This document shows, piece by piece, positions 10,591 through 21,347 of a stretch of 64,000 nucleotides of DNA. The translations under genes and the position numbers were made by a program. Source of the stretch: Saposhnikovia divaricata (Eukaryota > Streptophyta > Magnoliopsida > Apiales > Apiaceae); contig CM071597.1 in the NCBI GenBank assembly GCA_036435485.1, positions 12,641,881-12,705,880 of the forward strand, in the 5' to 3' direction. Positions within the stretch are counted from its first letter, which is position 1, and every line of letters starts with the position of its first letter. Under the pieces are notes generated by a model. That model saw only the letters and a list, made by a program, of their open reading frames with translations, was not told where the DNA came from and ran no database searches.

Positions 10591-11867
10591 TTAAGCACTT
10601 AAGCCCGGTTTGCCTAATTTTTTTTAGCTCAACCTCCTGTTTGGGCTAAGCATTTTTGGAATTAGCCGTCTTCACTAAGCCTCTAGAGTCGAGACTCTTT
10701 TAACAAAGACTCATTGAGCTAGCCTCTTTGTATTGAGCATTTTTTATGTTGATGGATCATGGAACCACATTGGATATTTCAGATGGATGGAACCACATTG
10801 GACTGAATCTTTTTGTGCAGAGCATTTTTGAAATGGTTGAGCCAATATGGGCTTTTTATGCTATGTTATTTACTAAATCATTATGGATTGAGCGACTATG
10901 GCCTGAGCGTGCATGTTTCAGCATCTAAAGCAGCTATTCACATGTCCCATATCTTAGGGCCCTTTTGGCTTACCTTAAAATGAGTAGCTTATGGCTTATA
11001 AGCATAAGTGTCATATAAATATAAGTGATATAAGTGATAAGTAAATCAAAAATTATAAATCAGTACAGTGTTTGGTAAATCAGAACTTATAAATCAGTAG
11101 AGTGTTTGGTAAATCAGAACTTATAAGTTAACTTTTTTTTTATTATTTTCAAAATATTTGTTTTTTAATATATATCAATTGATAGATATCGATGAGTAGA
11201 GAAATTTGATATATGCATATCAATTTTTTAATGAACGGATCAAAAAATATATGATTTTGAAGATTTGAAGAATATTATATATTGCGTGTATCGAGAAATA
11301 AGAATAAGTTGAAAGTTGAATATTAGGATTTCTTAACATTCAACTTATCAACATATAAGTTAGAATTAATGCTAAAAATAAAGTTTTTTAAATTAAAAAA
11401 AATGATATTGCCAATTTTAGGAAGCAAGTCTGAAAATACCGGATTTATTACCCAAATACAAATTGCGTACTCCATATCAGTGCCTAAATCTATTGTTAAC
11501 CAAGGTTTTATACCCACATATACTTCATATCTATTTGTTCCTCTCCAAATTCTATTTCACCCAATTACCCACTACACTTAGACCAACACTCCTTTCTCCA
11601 CAATAAGGTGAATTAAAACAACAATTGCAACGGTGGTAGATGATCCACAAGTCAGTGAGGAAGATTCTTCAGTGTTTGTGGTAGATTAAATTTATATGTA
11701 AGCGTGTATGTATAGATAGAGAAATGGGAGATTGAAGTATAGAATAAATTTTTTTGATTTGGTTAATACCCCATATAGTATTGTGTATCCTGTAATAATA
11801 CCCAATATTGTAAATCATGTTACCCAACTAAATTTTGCGTAACCAATTTTTTAATTTTAAAAACAAA
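10591..11867 (+). repeat. Duplicated segment, copy 1 (copy 2 at 12742-14235)
   Basis: From TAAGCACTTAAGCCCGG to AATTTTAAAAACAAA this segment matches 12742-14235 on the same strand at high identity. Copy 1 lacks the SINE found in copy 2. The 60-codon frame MLMDHGTTLDIS... occurs in both copies but has no known domain. From 10957 the segment also contains the left part of the PIF/Harbinger-like element described at 13355-15170, with a TTA target motif at 10954-10956. Confidence 0.9.
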
Positions 11868-12737
11868 TGTAACGGTCCCACAATCGGGGTACAGATTTGG
11901 GGCCACCCACCACAATCGACATATTACTAACTTGGATATAAACATTAAATAAACTGATAAAAACATTAAAACCCCTTAACCAAGATCGCATACAGGTTAT
12001 GGTATGAAACAAACTATCGAATTACTTCATTATAACTCAATCTCAGAATAAAAATATTTTACACTTCTGTGAATATACAAAACCACTATCTAACTATATA
12101 TCCAACCTTGACAATTCCCCAAACACTATTTGACGAAGTCCACAACTCGAACGTCTCTCCTCGCTGCCTGGAGATCAATACCCACTGTCCACTACTAGGT
12201 CTACTAAACTTCACTATTAACTAGAGAAAACAAACAAAAGCAAGAGTGAGCCAACAATGCTCAGCAAGTGCATAAAGTGATAACAATTTCAATATCGAAA
12301 CGAATCTGATAACAAAAGAATTTCAACTCATTCTATGAAGGAATCTGTGATATTGACTTTTAAATTGCCACGAGGGCCAATACTTCACCATTAATGAGGT
12401 GCAACAGGAACTAGAACGGATAAGAGTTTTGTTCAACCAAAATAAGCATTATAGACTTCAAGGGAATCAGGCTTTAACGATTCGATAATTATACTCAAAA
12501 ACTCAAGGTCAAATGATAACCATTCGATAATAATACTAAAAAAAATTCATGGTCAAGCAATAAGAATCAATGTCCAACTGGATACTCCATTGATAGATTA
12601 GAATTTGATTTTCATTTTGACGCAACGAGTTAAAGTGGATGATCAGTCACACTAAAACTCCGGATAAACTTTCTTGGTATATCCAAATACTCAACTGGAT
12701 CCATGGCCCATTTTGGCCTAAAACATAATACTCATAT
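11868..12737 (+). mobile_element. Chromovirus-like LTR fragment between the duplicated segments
   Basis: The segment begins TGTAACGGTCCCACAATCGGGG, the style of Tekay/Del-type chromovirus LTR starts. Further in it has AGAGTGAGCCAACAATGCTCAGCAAGT, also typical of those LTRs. No TATA, PBS or partner LTR was found. It begins exactly where copies 1 and 2 diverge, so it may mark how the duplication formed. Confidence 0.45.
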
Positions 12738-12741
12738 ACTC

Positions 12742-14235
12742 ATAAGCACTTAAGCCCGGTTTGCCTAATTTTTTTTAGCTCAACCTCCTGTTTGGGCTAA
12801 GCATTTTTGGAATTAGTCGTCTTCACTAAGCCTCTAGAGTCGAGACTCTTTTAACAAAGACTCATTGAGCTAGCCTATTTGTATTGAGCAATACAACATG
12901 TTGGTGCAGTGGTTGAGCCACTGGCCTCCTTTGAAGGAGGTCAGGGGTTCGACTCCTGCGTGTGTGTGAGTTTCTTAGTTTATATTAGGTTTCCTTTCTG
13001 TATTTATATTTCTATATTTGTAATGGCCGGGGGTCCTTCGGAAACAGCCTCCCTATTGTATAGGGGCATGGTCTGCGTACATCTACCCTCCTCAGACACC
13101 ACTTTGAGTGGTATTATAACTGAGTAAGTTTCGTATATTTTTTATGTTGATGGATCACGGAACCACATTGGATATTTCAGATGGATGGAACCACATTGGA
13201 CTGAATCTTTTTGTGCAGAGCATTTTTGAAATGGCTGAGCCAATATGGGCTTTTTATGCTTTGTTATTTACTAAATCATTATGGATTGAGCGACTATGGC
13301 CTGAGCGTGCATGTTTCAGCATCTAAAGCACCTATTCACATGTCCCATATCTTTGGGCCCATTTGGCTTACCTTAAAATGAGTAGCTTATGGCTTATAAG
13401 CATAAGTGTCATATAAGTAATATAAGTGATAAGTAAATCAAAAATTATAAGTCAGTAGAGTATTTGGTAAATCAGAACTTATAAATCAGTAGAGTGTTTG
13501 GTAAATCAGAACTTATAAGTTAACTTTTTTTTATTATTTTCAAAATATTTGTTTTTTAATATATATCAATTGATAGATATCGATGAGTAGAGAAATTTGA
13601 TATATGCTAAAAATATATGATTTTGAAGATTTGAAGGATATTATATATTGCGTGTATCGAGAAATAAGAATAAGTTGAAAGTTGAATATTAGGATTTCTT
13701 AACATTCAACTTATCAACATATAAGTTAGAATTAATGCTAAAAATAACGTTTTTTAAATTAAAAAAAAATGATATTGCCAGTTTTTAGGAAGTAAGTCTG
13801 AAAATACCGGATTTATTACCCAAATACAAATTGCGTACTCCATATCAGTGCCTAAATCTATTGTTAACCAAGGTTTTATACCAACATATACTTCATATCT
13901 ATTTGTTCCTCTCCAAATTCTATTTCACCCAATTACCCACTACACTTAGACCAACACTCCTTTCTCCACAATAAGGTGAATTAAAACAACAATTACAACG
14001 GTGGTAGATGATCCACAAGTCAGTGAGGAAGATTCTTCGGTGTTTGTGGTAGATTAAATTTGTATGTAAGCGTGTATGTATAGACAGAGAAATGGGAGAT
14101 TGAAGTATAGAATAATTTTTTTTGATTTGGTTAATACCCCATATAGTATTGCGTATCCTGTAATAATACCCAATCTTGTAAATCATGTTACCCAACTGAA
14201 TTTTGCGTAACCAATTTTTTAATTTTAAAAACAAA
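12742..14235 (+). repeat. Duplicated segment, copy 2, carrying a SINE insertion
   Basis: It matches 10591-11867, differing mainly by a ~248-bp SINE insertion at 12890-13137 and small indels (for example a missing block near 13605 relative to 11215-11245). Beyond 14235 it continues into sequence that copy 1 lacks, so copy 2 is the longer representative. Confidence 0.9.
12890..13137 (+). mobile_element. tRNA-derived SINE
   Basis: It has RNA polymerase III internal promoter boxes: A-like TGGTGCAGTGG at 12903 and a perfect B box GGTTCGACTCC at 12945. The body GGGGGTCCTTCGGAAACAGC...GGTCTGCGTACATCTACCC is characteristic of a widespread dicot SINE group. The paralogous site at ~10735-10740 (GAGCATTTTTTATG) is empty, which gives the insertion limits. 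It has no intron or CCA-type acceptor and is not a tRNA gene. Confidence 0.85.
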
Positions 14236-14485
14236 CATATTACCCAACTTAGTTTTGCGTATCCTTTTGTTTAATCAAAATTTTTACCTCATACTCCATA
14301 GCCAAATGCGTGACTCTCGTTACCCATTTTAAAAATGTGTGACCCATCCGTTATTTTTAACCCCCTTCCCAGAAAATTGTTATTTTTGTAATTGATGTGT
14401 GAAAATCCGTTATTTTTAGTTTTCACCCTATAAGTTATAAGTTGAGCTAAAACTTAAATAGGCAAACACCCCTCATAAGCTCTTA

Positions 14486-15117
14486 GAGCAAGTCCAATTG
14501 CTCCTTAGTTGATTATTAAAAATATAATAAAATAATTGTTACATTATCTCCAACAACATTCCCTATATTCACTCCTTATTATTATTATAATGATAAATTT
14601 GAAATCAATTAGAGAATGAGATATGGACAAATATTGAAAAATTGAGGGAAATGAATTTTTTATTGATATAAATCAAGTTAGGGATGACTAGTGGTTCCCT
14701 AAAAGTAGGGAATGACTAGAGTGTCCTTAGGTTGTGTTTGGTTGGGAAGAATGGAATGGAATGAATAGAAATTAAAGGAATACAATGAACATGAGAGGTA
14801 AGATTAAAAAAAAATGAGTGGGTGCAAATTTTGTATGATAGGATTTGGGAAAAAAATAGGTTGGAGGGAGAATGGATCATTCCTTTTCAAATTGGTGTGT
14901 TTAAACTTTAGCTTTGGTGGTTAGGAATGGAATGATGTATGGAATGAAATTTTTAAACATTTAACTATATTCTTATTCAAATTCCATTCCATTCCCTCCA
15001 ATTTGATTTACCCCAACCAAACACAACATTAGTGTTTTAGGGAACCACTAGCACATTGTTGGAGTGGTGTTTTGTACTAAGATCCTTAAATCATAACTTA
15101 GAAATCAATACTTGCTC
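14486..15117. mobile_element. MITE nested in the Harbinger-like element (TTA target duplication)
   Basis: The left end GAGCAAGTCCAATTG and right end ...ATACTTGCTC form short inverted repeats. TTA flanks both sides (14483-14485 and 15118-15120). Removing the insert joins CATAAGCTCTTA directly to TAGACTTATAAGCC, restoring the host element's terminal region. Confidence 0.65.
14730..15028. mobile_element. MITE nested inside the 14486-15117 MITE
   Basis: Terminal inverted repeats GGTTGTGTTTGGTTGGG and CCCCAACCAAACACAACA flank 299 bp. Internal GGAATGGAATG and CATTCCATTCC blocks form a further inverted arrangement. TTA is duplicated at 14727-14729 and 15029-15031, as expected for a Tourist/Harbinger insertion. 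Confidence 0.85.
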
Positions 15118-15703
15118 TTATAGACTTATAAGCCATAAGCTAACCTATTTAAGACAAACCAAACACGCACTTAGGCTATGTTCACTTGGATTGAATGGAA
15201 TGAGGGGAGAATGGAATGAAATTTATACTATTATTTGGGGGAGATTGGGGTAAGTGTTTATAAATTTCATTCCTTGCTTCATTCCTCTCCAAATACTTTG
15301 AACTAAAATTCTAACCCACATGTTTTGGAAGGAATGCTCCATTCCCAATCTTCATCATTTTCCTTGCAATCTTCATCATAAAAAACTTCTTCTCCCTCAT
15401 ATTTGTTCATTATTTCCCCCAACATCCCATTTTCTTCATAAATTTTGTTTACAATTTTCATTCCATTCCTACCTCATTTATGGATGACAAAAATACCCGA
15501 CCCGATGGATACCCGATCCGATCCGATCCGTTTGGATCTACCCAAACCCGATTTTTTGGATTTGGATTTGGATTTGGATCTTATTTTTGGACCCGAAAGA
15601 GTTTGGATCTGGATTTGGATCTTAGGTGTCCCGATCCGATACCCGACCCGAAACCCGAAATCCGATCCAAACCCGATCCGAACCCGAAACCCGATTAAAA
15701 ACC

Positions 15704-15705
<2 letters not shown>

Positions 15706-15764
<59 letters not shown>
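15706..15764. repeat. (TA)n microsatellite
   Basis: About 59 bp of pure TA inside the CCCGA-rich element, likely to be length-variable. Confidence 0.97.
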
Positions 15765-15768
<4 letters not shown>

Positions 15769-15890
15769 ATGAATTATTAAATATATTAATATCTTACTTA
15801 ATTTTATAACCATGATACATATTACATAATTTATATACATTTCACTAATTATTGTATCATTTCATTATTAATATTTACATGTACTTAATC

Positions 15891-16058
15891 TAATTATTGT
15901 TTATTATATCATTTTATTATTAATATTTACAATTAATAGTTAAATAATCAATTTTTCTTTTAATTATAATATTTTAATTATTGTTTATTATATCATTTTA
16001 TTATTAATATTTACAATTAATAGTTAAATAATCAATTTTTCTTTTAATTATAATATTT
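15891..16058. repeat. Tandem duplication, 84-bp unit
   Basis: TAATTATTGTTTATTATATC at 15891 repeats at 15975. The two copies are almost identical through TTTTAATTATAATATTTT. Confidence 0.9.
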
Positions 16059-16427
16059 TAGTAATTCGGGTTCGGGTCTCGGATCTCGGGTAAAATCCAA
16101 ACATTCGGGTTTCGGGTAAAATTCGATCCGATCCGAAATCCGTTGGATCCGGGTCTTAGTTTTCGGGTATTTTTCGGGTCCGAGTCGGGTCCGGGTCCTG
16201 TCAAAAAAATCGGGTCTGGATCTGGATATTGAAAAACCCGACCCGACCCGACCCGACCCGTTGCCATCTCTAACCCCATTTCATTCTTTCCAAGTGAACA
16301 CACCCTTAGTCCCATGTAAGTCCAATACATTGTCAATATTCGATCCAGGGGCTTTTAACAAATATACACTGGCAATATTTTAATATTACACATAAGTGGT
16401 ATGTAAAATTAAATATTAAATATCTAA

Positions 16428-16602
16428 GGGAAATTTTGAATGGAACCCCTCTGGTTGTTATGAATGGTATCCTTAAATGAACGGTAAAGTGATACTATTC
16501 ATAATTTTCCACATAATAAGTCAAAAGTTTTAGGGGCACCATCCATAAAAAATGGCATCATTCATAAAAGTCAAAACCAGAGGGTACCATTCATAATTTC
16601 CC
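16428..16602. mobile_element. Mutator-type MITE with 9-bp target-site duplication
   Basis: Terminal inverted repeats of ~28 bp begin GGGAAATTTTGAATGG on the left and, read inward from the right, GGGAAATTATGAATGG. The 9-bp sequence AATATCTAA flanks both sides (16419-16427 and 16603-16611), which is the Mutator superfamily target size. The 175-bp element lies about 350 bp upstream of the EGY3 start codon. Confidence 0.85.
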
Positions 16603-16611
16603 AATATCTAA

Positions 16612-16950
16612 TATTAAATTTTTAATATTTCAAATTTAACAGTTTATACATTTATGTAAAATCTTTCCAGTTATATTTCTCTTTTTTTCAACATTCTTTC
16701 CCGGAAAAATTTTATTGGCCAGAGGCCCAGAGTATGCGTCTTGTTGTATATTAACCAGGCAAATTTTATCCGAGACCGTCAACTTCAAGCTCAGTCCCCG
16801 TATATATATTTACGCTAGATTTGTTACACATGTTGCATACTAGGCACTTCTCCAACTATCTAGACCTTTCCACACTTTCTTTTCAACTCACTTAAAATTT
16901 GTCATTCTTCTCCGATCACACCATGTTGAGAATTTCCTTCAGTCTGTTCA
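16612..16950 (+). promoter_or_regulatory. EGY3 core promoter and 5' leader
   Basis: A TATA-like TATATATATT lies at 16801-16810, about 140 bp before the chosen start. The leader downstream is pyrimidine-rich (CACTTCTCC, CCTTTCCACACTTTC). I looked for nGAAnnTTCn dimers here and found none convincing. Confidence 0.5.
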
Positions 16951-17072
16951 ATGGCTTCTGTTTTCACCAGTTCATGCACTTGTTCTACCCCAATCCAAAA
17001 GAATCACCTTTCTTGTTATTCATTTTCCAAGAAGATTCACTCACTTGCATTTCCCTCCAAAGCCCACGTTAA
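16923..17072 (+). promoter_or_regulatory. Upstream ORF overlapping the EGY3 start codon
   Basis: An ATG at 16923, 28 bp before the EGY3 ATG and in a different frame, opens 49 codons ending at TAA 17070-17072, inside EGY3 exon 1. If the transcript starts upstream of 16923, ribosomes beginning here would bypass the EGY3 start. Peptide conservation is unknown. Confidence 0.55.
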
Positions 17073-19954
17073 AAGATTCAGTTTTGCAGTCAAGTATGAA
17101 AAAACAGAGGAATCTGATCATTCTTCTACTCCTTCCTCATCATCTTCTGTCGTAATCTCGAAAAATGAAGAAACAGAAGATGCCCAGAAGAAAGATTTGT
17201 TAGTGGATGGAGAAAGTGAAGTGGAAGTTAAGGAGCAACAAGAAATGGATTGGAAAGCAGATGAAGAGTTCAAGAAATTTATGGGAAATCCTTCGATTGA
17301 GGCAGCTATAAAGCTTGAGAAGAAAAGGGCTGATAGGAAGCTTAAAGAACTTGATAGAGAAAATATTGATAATCCAGTTGGGGGGTTACTGAAAAAGATA
17401 GCTATTGACAGTTTGTCTAGGCAAAAAGAGAGGTTGGAGAAAGCTGAAGAGGCTTTTAAGGCTCTTGATCTCAATAAGGTAATCCTAAATTAATTTAAAA
17501 TTTATCAATCTCTTGCTATTTCAAATTCTATTGATTTTGAACATTAGCAAATCTATTGATTTTGGTTTGGTGTTTTAAATGACAGTTAAAAAGCTGTTTT
17601 GGGTTCAATACATTTTTCGCTAGGGATGTGAGGAGATTCGGGGATGGAGGAATTTTTATCGGAAATCTAAGAAAACCCGTTGAAGAAGTTATTCCAATAT
17701 TGGAGAAAAAACTTTCAGAAGCTGCCGGGAGGGAGGTTGTACTGTGGCTTATGGAGGAAAAAACTGATGACATTACCAAACAGGTAAATTCGAAAAGTGA
17801 GATGTCATCTTTAAGGTTACAGTTGTTTTAGTTGCATTTATAGAAGACAAGTAGTTTGCTTGAAATTTAAGATTACATTTCTGCAACCCCAGATCACAGT
17901 ACTATAGAAGATAATATACTTTGAATTCATAATCTATTAAATGGTGTATATAGGTTTAGCTGTCCATTTTAAAGTCTGTGTCGGTATACTTTAGCAAAAA
18001 GAATACTTCAAACACAAGTGCAGTGAAAAGCGGTTGTCCAATTGGTTTTGATATTTCTCTGCAACACTTGAAGTTTTAAATATTCTGACTACCTACATTA
18101 TATCATAAAGGTTTGCATGGTACAACCCAAAGCGGAAATTGACCTCCAATTTGAGTCAACCAGGCTGAGCACTGCTTGGGGCTATCTTAGTTCTGTAGCT
18201 TTATGTGTCACAACGTTTGGAACAATAGCGTTGATGAGTGGCTTCTTTCTTAAACCTGATGCTACGTTCAATGACTACCTAGCTAATGTTGTTCCTCTCT
18301 TTGGCGGCTTCATAACAATTTTGGGAGTTTCAGAGGTATGATCTTTTACTACTAATTTGTGTACTACTACTAATTAGAATACTCTGTTCTGTATGCTTTG
18401 GAGATATGAGTAGAGTAACTTCAGAGATGCCTTGAGACATTGAAGGGTGCCAGTCGAATTTATTTTTAAGATTTTTTCTAGTACAGAACAATTGAGTGAA
18501 AGTTCAAATTGGTAAATAGTATTGTTTATTTACAAGCTTGTTGCGTAAATTTATCTTGTTAGAATTTAGAACCCCGTAAATTCAAATATCTCAATCAGAC
18601 AGTTAAATGATAAACATCATACCTCAGCATGAATTGATACTCTAATAGTATCAAAAAGCTTGTGGCATCTTTATATTATTTCATATGCAGTGTGGAGCCT
18701 GTACATTTCTTTCTCAAGAACATGTATCAGTATATCACGCATTTTGAGTAATTGAGAACCAAACAAATCTGGTTAGCAGTAGCATATAATAGTTTAGGTA
18801 ACAAACCTTTTTCTGTCAAAAAAAAAATTGATGATTGCCTAGTGTCTATTTATTGCAGATAGCCACAAGGATAACAGCAGCACGCTATGGTGTTAAATTG
18901 AGCCCGTCCTTTTTGGTGCCCTCCAATTGGACTGGATGCTTGGGAGTGATGAATAACTATGAGTCCTTGCTGCCAAACAAAAAGGCTCTTTTTGATATTC
19001 CAGTCGCACGTACAGCCAGTGCATATCTGACATCTCTAATTCTTGCAGTTGCAGCTTTTGTGGCTGATGGTAGCTTTAATGGAGGTGATAATGCATTGTA
19101 AGTATTTAGCGACCCTATAGTAGATGGTTTTTTCTTATAGGAAGTGAATCTAATAGTAGAAAATGTTATTTATATGCATCGTGTCTGTATCATGGAGCTC
19201 TAGTAGAACAATTCAAGATCTATTAAAAGACATTCCCAGTATGTAGATATTTGCATGCATGTATGCTTTCCTAGTCCGTTCACTTTGCCTTTTATTGTTA
19301 AAACTTAAAACCGACCTATATCTCTTAAAGCTTAAACTTCTATTCTGTTGCAGGTATATAAGGCCTCAATTCTTTTTCAATAATCCTTTGCTTTCGTTCA
19401 TCCAATTCGTAATAGGCCCGTACACAGATGACCTAGGGAATGTGTTACCTTATGCAGTTGAAGGTGTGGGAGTCCCTGTTGATCCACTTGCTTTTGCTGG
19501 ACTCTTAGGTCAGTACAATACAAAATACAAAATTTAAATGAAAAGTTATATTTTAAGAAGAACTGACTCTTAATTTTGTGATCTTCTGCTTGGTGAAGGA
19601 ATGGTGGTAACATCATTAAACTTGTTGCCATGTGGAAGACTTGAAGGTGGGCGCATTGCTCAATCCATGTTCGGAAGAAACACTGCTAGTGTCATATCTT
19701 TCGCTACTTCACTACTCCTTGGCATCGGTGGACTCAACGGAAGTGTTCTCTGTTTGGCATGGGGACTCTTTGCAACATTCTTCAGGGGTGGAGAAGAAAT
19801 ACCTGCAAAAGATGAGATCACTCCATTGGGAGATGATCGATACGCTTGGGGTCTCGTACTCGGTCTCATATGTTTTCTTACTCTTTTTCCAAATGGGGGA
19901 GGGACATTCTCTAGCTCATTCCTTAGTGCTCCCTATTTCAGGGATGGTTTGTGA
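16951..19954 (+). CDS. EGY3: EGY3-like chloroplast membrane protein, inactive site-2-protease homologue
   Basis: Six exons are read: 16951-17478, 17586-17783, 18111-18335, 18859-19097, 19354-19508 and 19599-19954. All introns are GT-AG and the spliced frame has 566 codons plus stop, close to Arabidopsis EGY3. Residues ~1-50 are Ser/Lys-rich with few acids, like a chloroplast transit peptide. A charged helical region follows (~95-175). The membrane part begins near residue 262 (WGYLSSVALCVTTFG), with later segments around 396 and in the last exon. In active EGY proteases the metal site is HExxH; here the aligned residues 316-320 are SEIAT. The second motif survives as NLLPCGRLEGG (456-466), with Glu for the usual Asp. 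Loss of both metal-binding His is the mark of the EGY3 branch, a thylakoid pseudoprotease family reported to be stress- and heat-responsive. Confidence 0.93.
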
Positions 19955-21347
19955 ATATTATTGATTATTGTTGATATCTAGTATTTGTAAGAAGTGCACA
20001 TGCGTCTGACCCTGACAGTTTGTCTGACTTTGTCATTATAAATATCAAATATCAAAGTTTGTTTAATTATAATTTAGTATAATTGTTTATAAATATCAAA
20101 GTTTGTTTAATTATAATTTAGTATAATTGTTTTTGTTAGTTTGATGTTTGCTTGAAAAATTTCTTTATTTTTTATTTTTATGAGTTTATTTGGTTAAATT
20201 TAATGTTGTCCATAAGATTATGTAAAAGTTATTTGTAATAATATTGAAAATGTAACACTTAACAATTTTATATTCTTAAATTATTTAGTACTTTTATTGC
20301 TTTTGAATGAATGTCTTTTATACCTTATGAAAGACTTATGAAAGAGTACACATTAAATATTAACAAATAGAATAACTACCCAAAAAAAAAAAAGAAGTTC
20401 AATGATAATCGGTCTTTTCTCTCATTTTTTCCTCCATCTACCTTTTTAAATCTTTTCTCTCATTTTTTCCCCATTTACCTTTTTAAATCTTACCTTTTCA
20501 ATTGACAAATTCAAGCCTTTTCCCCTTTTTTTTTCCCATTTCTCCATTCACATCGATCTATCATGATGATATATACTTTCATCATTAAGCTCGTTCTCTT
20601 TCTAAATTTTTATAGTGAACTGCGTGCGATGAGATATTTGCGATTTGATATTTTAACACTAGTGCAACTTAAACAACATCGAACCGCATCACACCGTACC
20701 GGAGTTTTAAATTATAAATATTAAATCACCCTAGTTTAATATAATTTTCTATTATTAAAATTTGATTTAAATAATAAATTTATTGAAAAAATTTTATATT
20801 CAAGTACAGACATGTATTTGTATGCTCAAGGTTAAATTCTCGAGATAGGGTAAGTATAAATTTATAAACTAAATTTACTTTTATACCATTGTCATTTTTA
20901 TAGTTCAATTGTTTTAGCTAAGATACATCTAAAAGTTGCAAATGTTGAATAACTGGTTCTAATAATTTTTTTAGTGTTTACATTGTTAAAAAATTTATTT
21001 ATAATTTTAGCTAATAATTAATATTTTTCAAATGTGTAAACCACACCGCACCGCATTTTCATGGTGCGGTTTATGCAACTTTAGTTTCACGTGATGTGAT
21101 GGCGGTTTGAAATTTGATCACATCACATGTGCGAGTTGATTCGCGGTTTGAGAAAAAATCGCATTGCCTGCACCGCCTGTATCCCTGTTACAAAATATAT
21201 ATTGGGTAAATAATACATATAGAATGGACTAACTAATAATGATAAGATTATAGGTTTATAAGCTTAAGGTATTCACACTTAATATTAATTGCGTCAAAAT
21301 ATTTTCTACATTTTATACTTCCTAGTTGGTGGATCATAGAAATAATA
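19955..21347. other. EGY3 3' flank with small repeats and a degraded element
   Basis: A 44-bp unit (ATCAAAGTTTGTTTAATTAT...) is repeated at 20051 and 20095. CATTTTTTCCxCCATxTACC blocks repeat near 20420-20480. The region 20640-21190 has inverted ACCGCACCGCA and TGCGGT motifs typical of hAT-like MITE debris. No gene was found. Confidence 0.5.

Larger units (their letters stand above)
13355..15170. mobile_element. PIF/Harbinger-like (Tourist-type) element with ~49-bp terminal inverted repeats
   Basis: The left end GGGCCCATTTGGCTTACC continuing to GTAGCTTATGGCTTATAAG is mirrored at 15122-15170 by CTTATAAGCCATAAGCTAAC...CCAAACACGCAC. The flanks are TTT (13352-13354) and TTA (15171-15173); the paralogous left end at 10957 is preceded by TTA, the usual Harbinger target. 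The interior has no transposase frame. A TTGCGTA/TTGCGTAACC motif paired with TTACCCAA recurs several times at 13800-14330. Confidence 0.6.
15482..16272. mobile_element. CCCGA/ATCCG-rich TIR element nested in a MITE
   Basis: The ends GGATGACAAAAATACCCG and CGGGT...TTGCCATC are imperfect inverted repeats of the plant 'GGGATGGCAA' type, often assigned to hAT-like MITEs. Subterminal arrays of CCCGAT, GATCCG and ACCCG occur in inverted orientation at both sides. A (TA)n tract and an AT-rich core lie between them. The overlapping open frames at 15445-15840 and 16058-16336 only reflect the repeat composition. Confidence 0.6.
15174..16305. mobile_element. MITE (GTTCACTTGGA ends) interrupted by a CCCGA-rich element
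   Basis: The left end GGCTATGTTCACTTGGATTG and right end TTCCAAGTGAACACACCC are inverted repeats. TTA flanks both sides (15171-15173 and 16306-16308). The left TTA is the one that bounds the previous element, so the two insertions share a boundary. Confidence 0.75.

Noticed and set aside
12897..12965. Possible tRNA gene (good A and B boxes)
   Set aside because: The sequence continues as a standard SINE body, the paralogous site is empty, and there is no tRNA acceptor pairing.
15445..15840. Overlapping open frames of 72-111 codons on both strands
   Set aside because: They are translations of CCCGAT arrays and a TA microsatellite (IYIYIY peptides).
16200..16262. Possible interstitial telomere repeat (CCCGACCCGACCC)
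   Set aside because: The unit is CCCGA, not CCCTAAA; it is part of the subterminal array of a TIR element.
16612..16950. Heat-shock element in the native EGY3 promoter
   Set aside because: TTTCCCGGAAA near 16697 has the wrong spacing for nTTCnnGAAn and no second unit is nearby.
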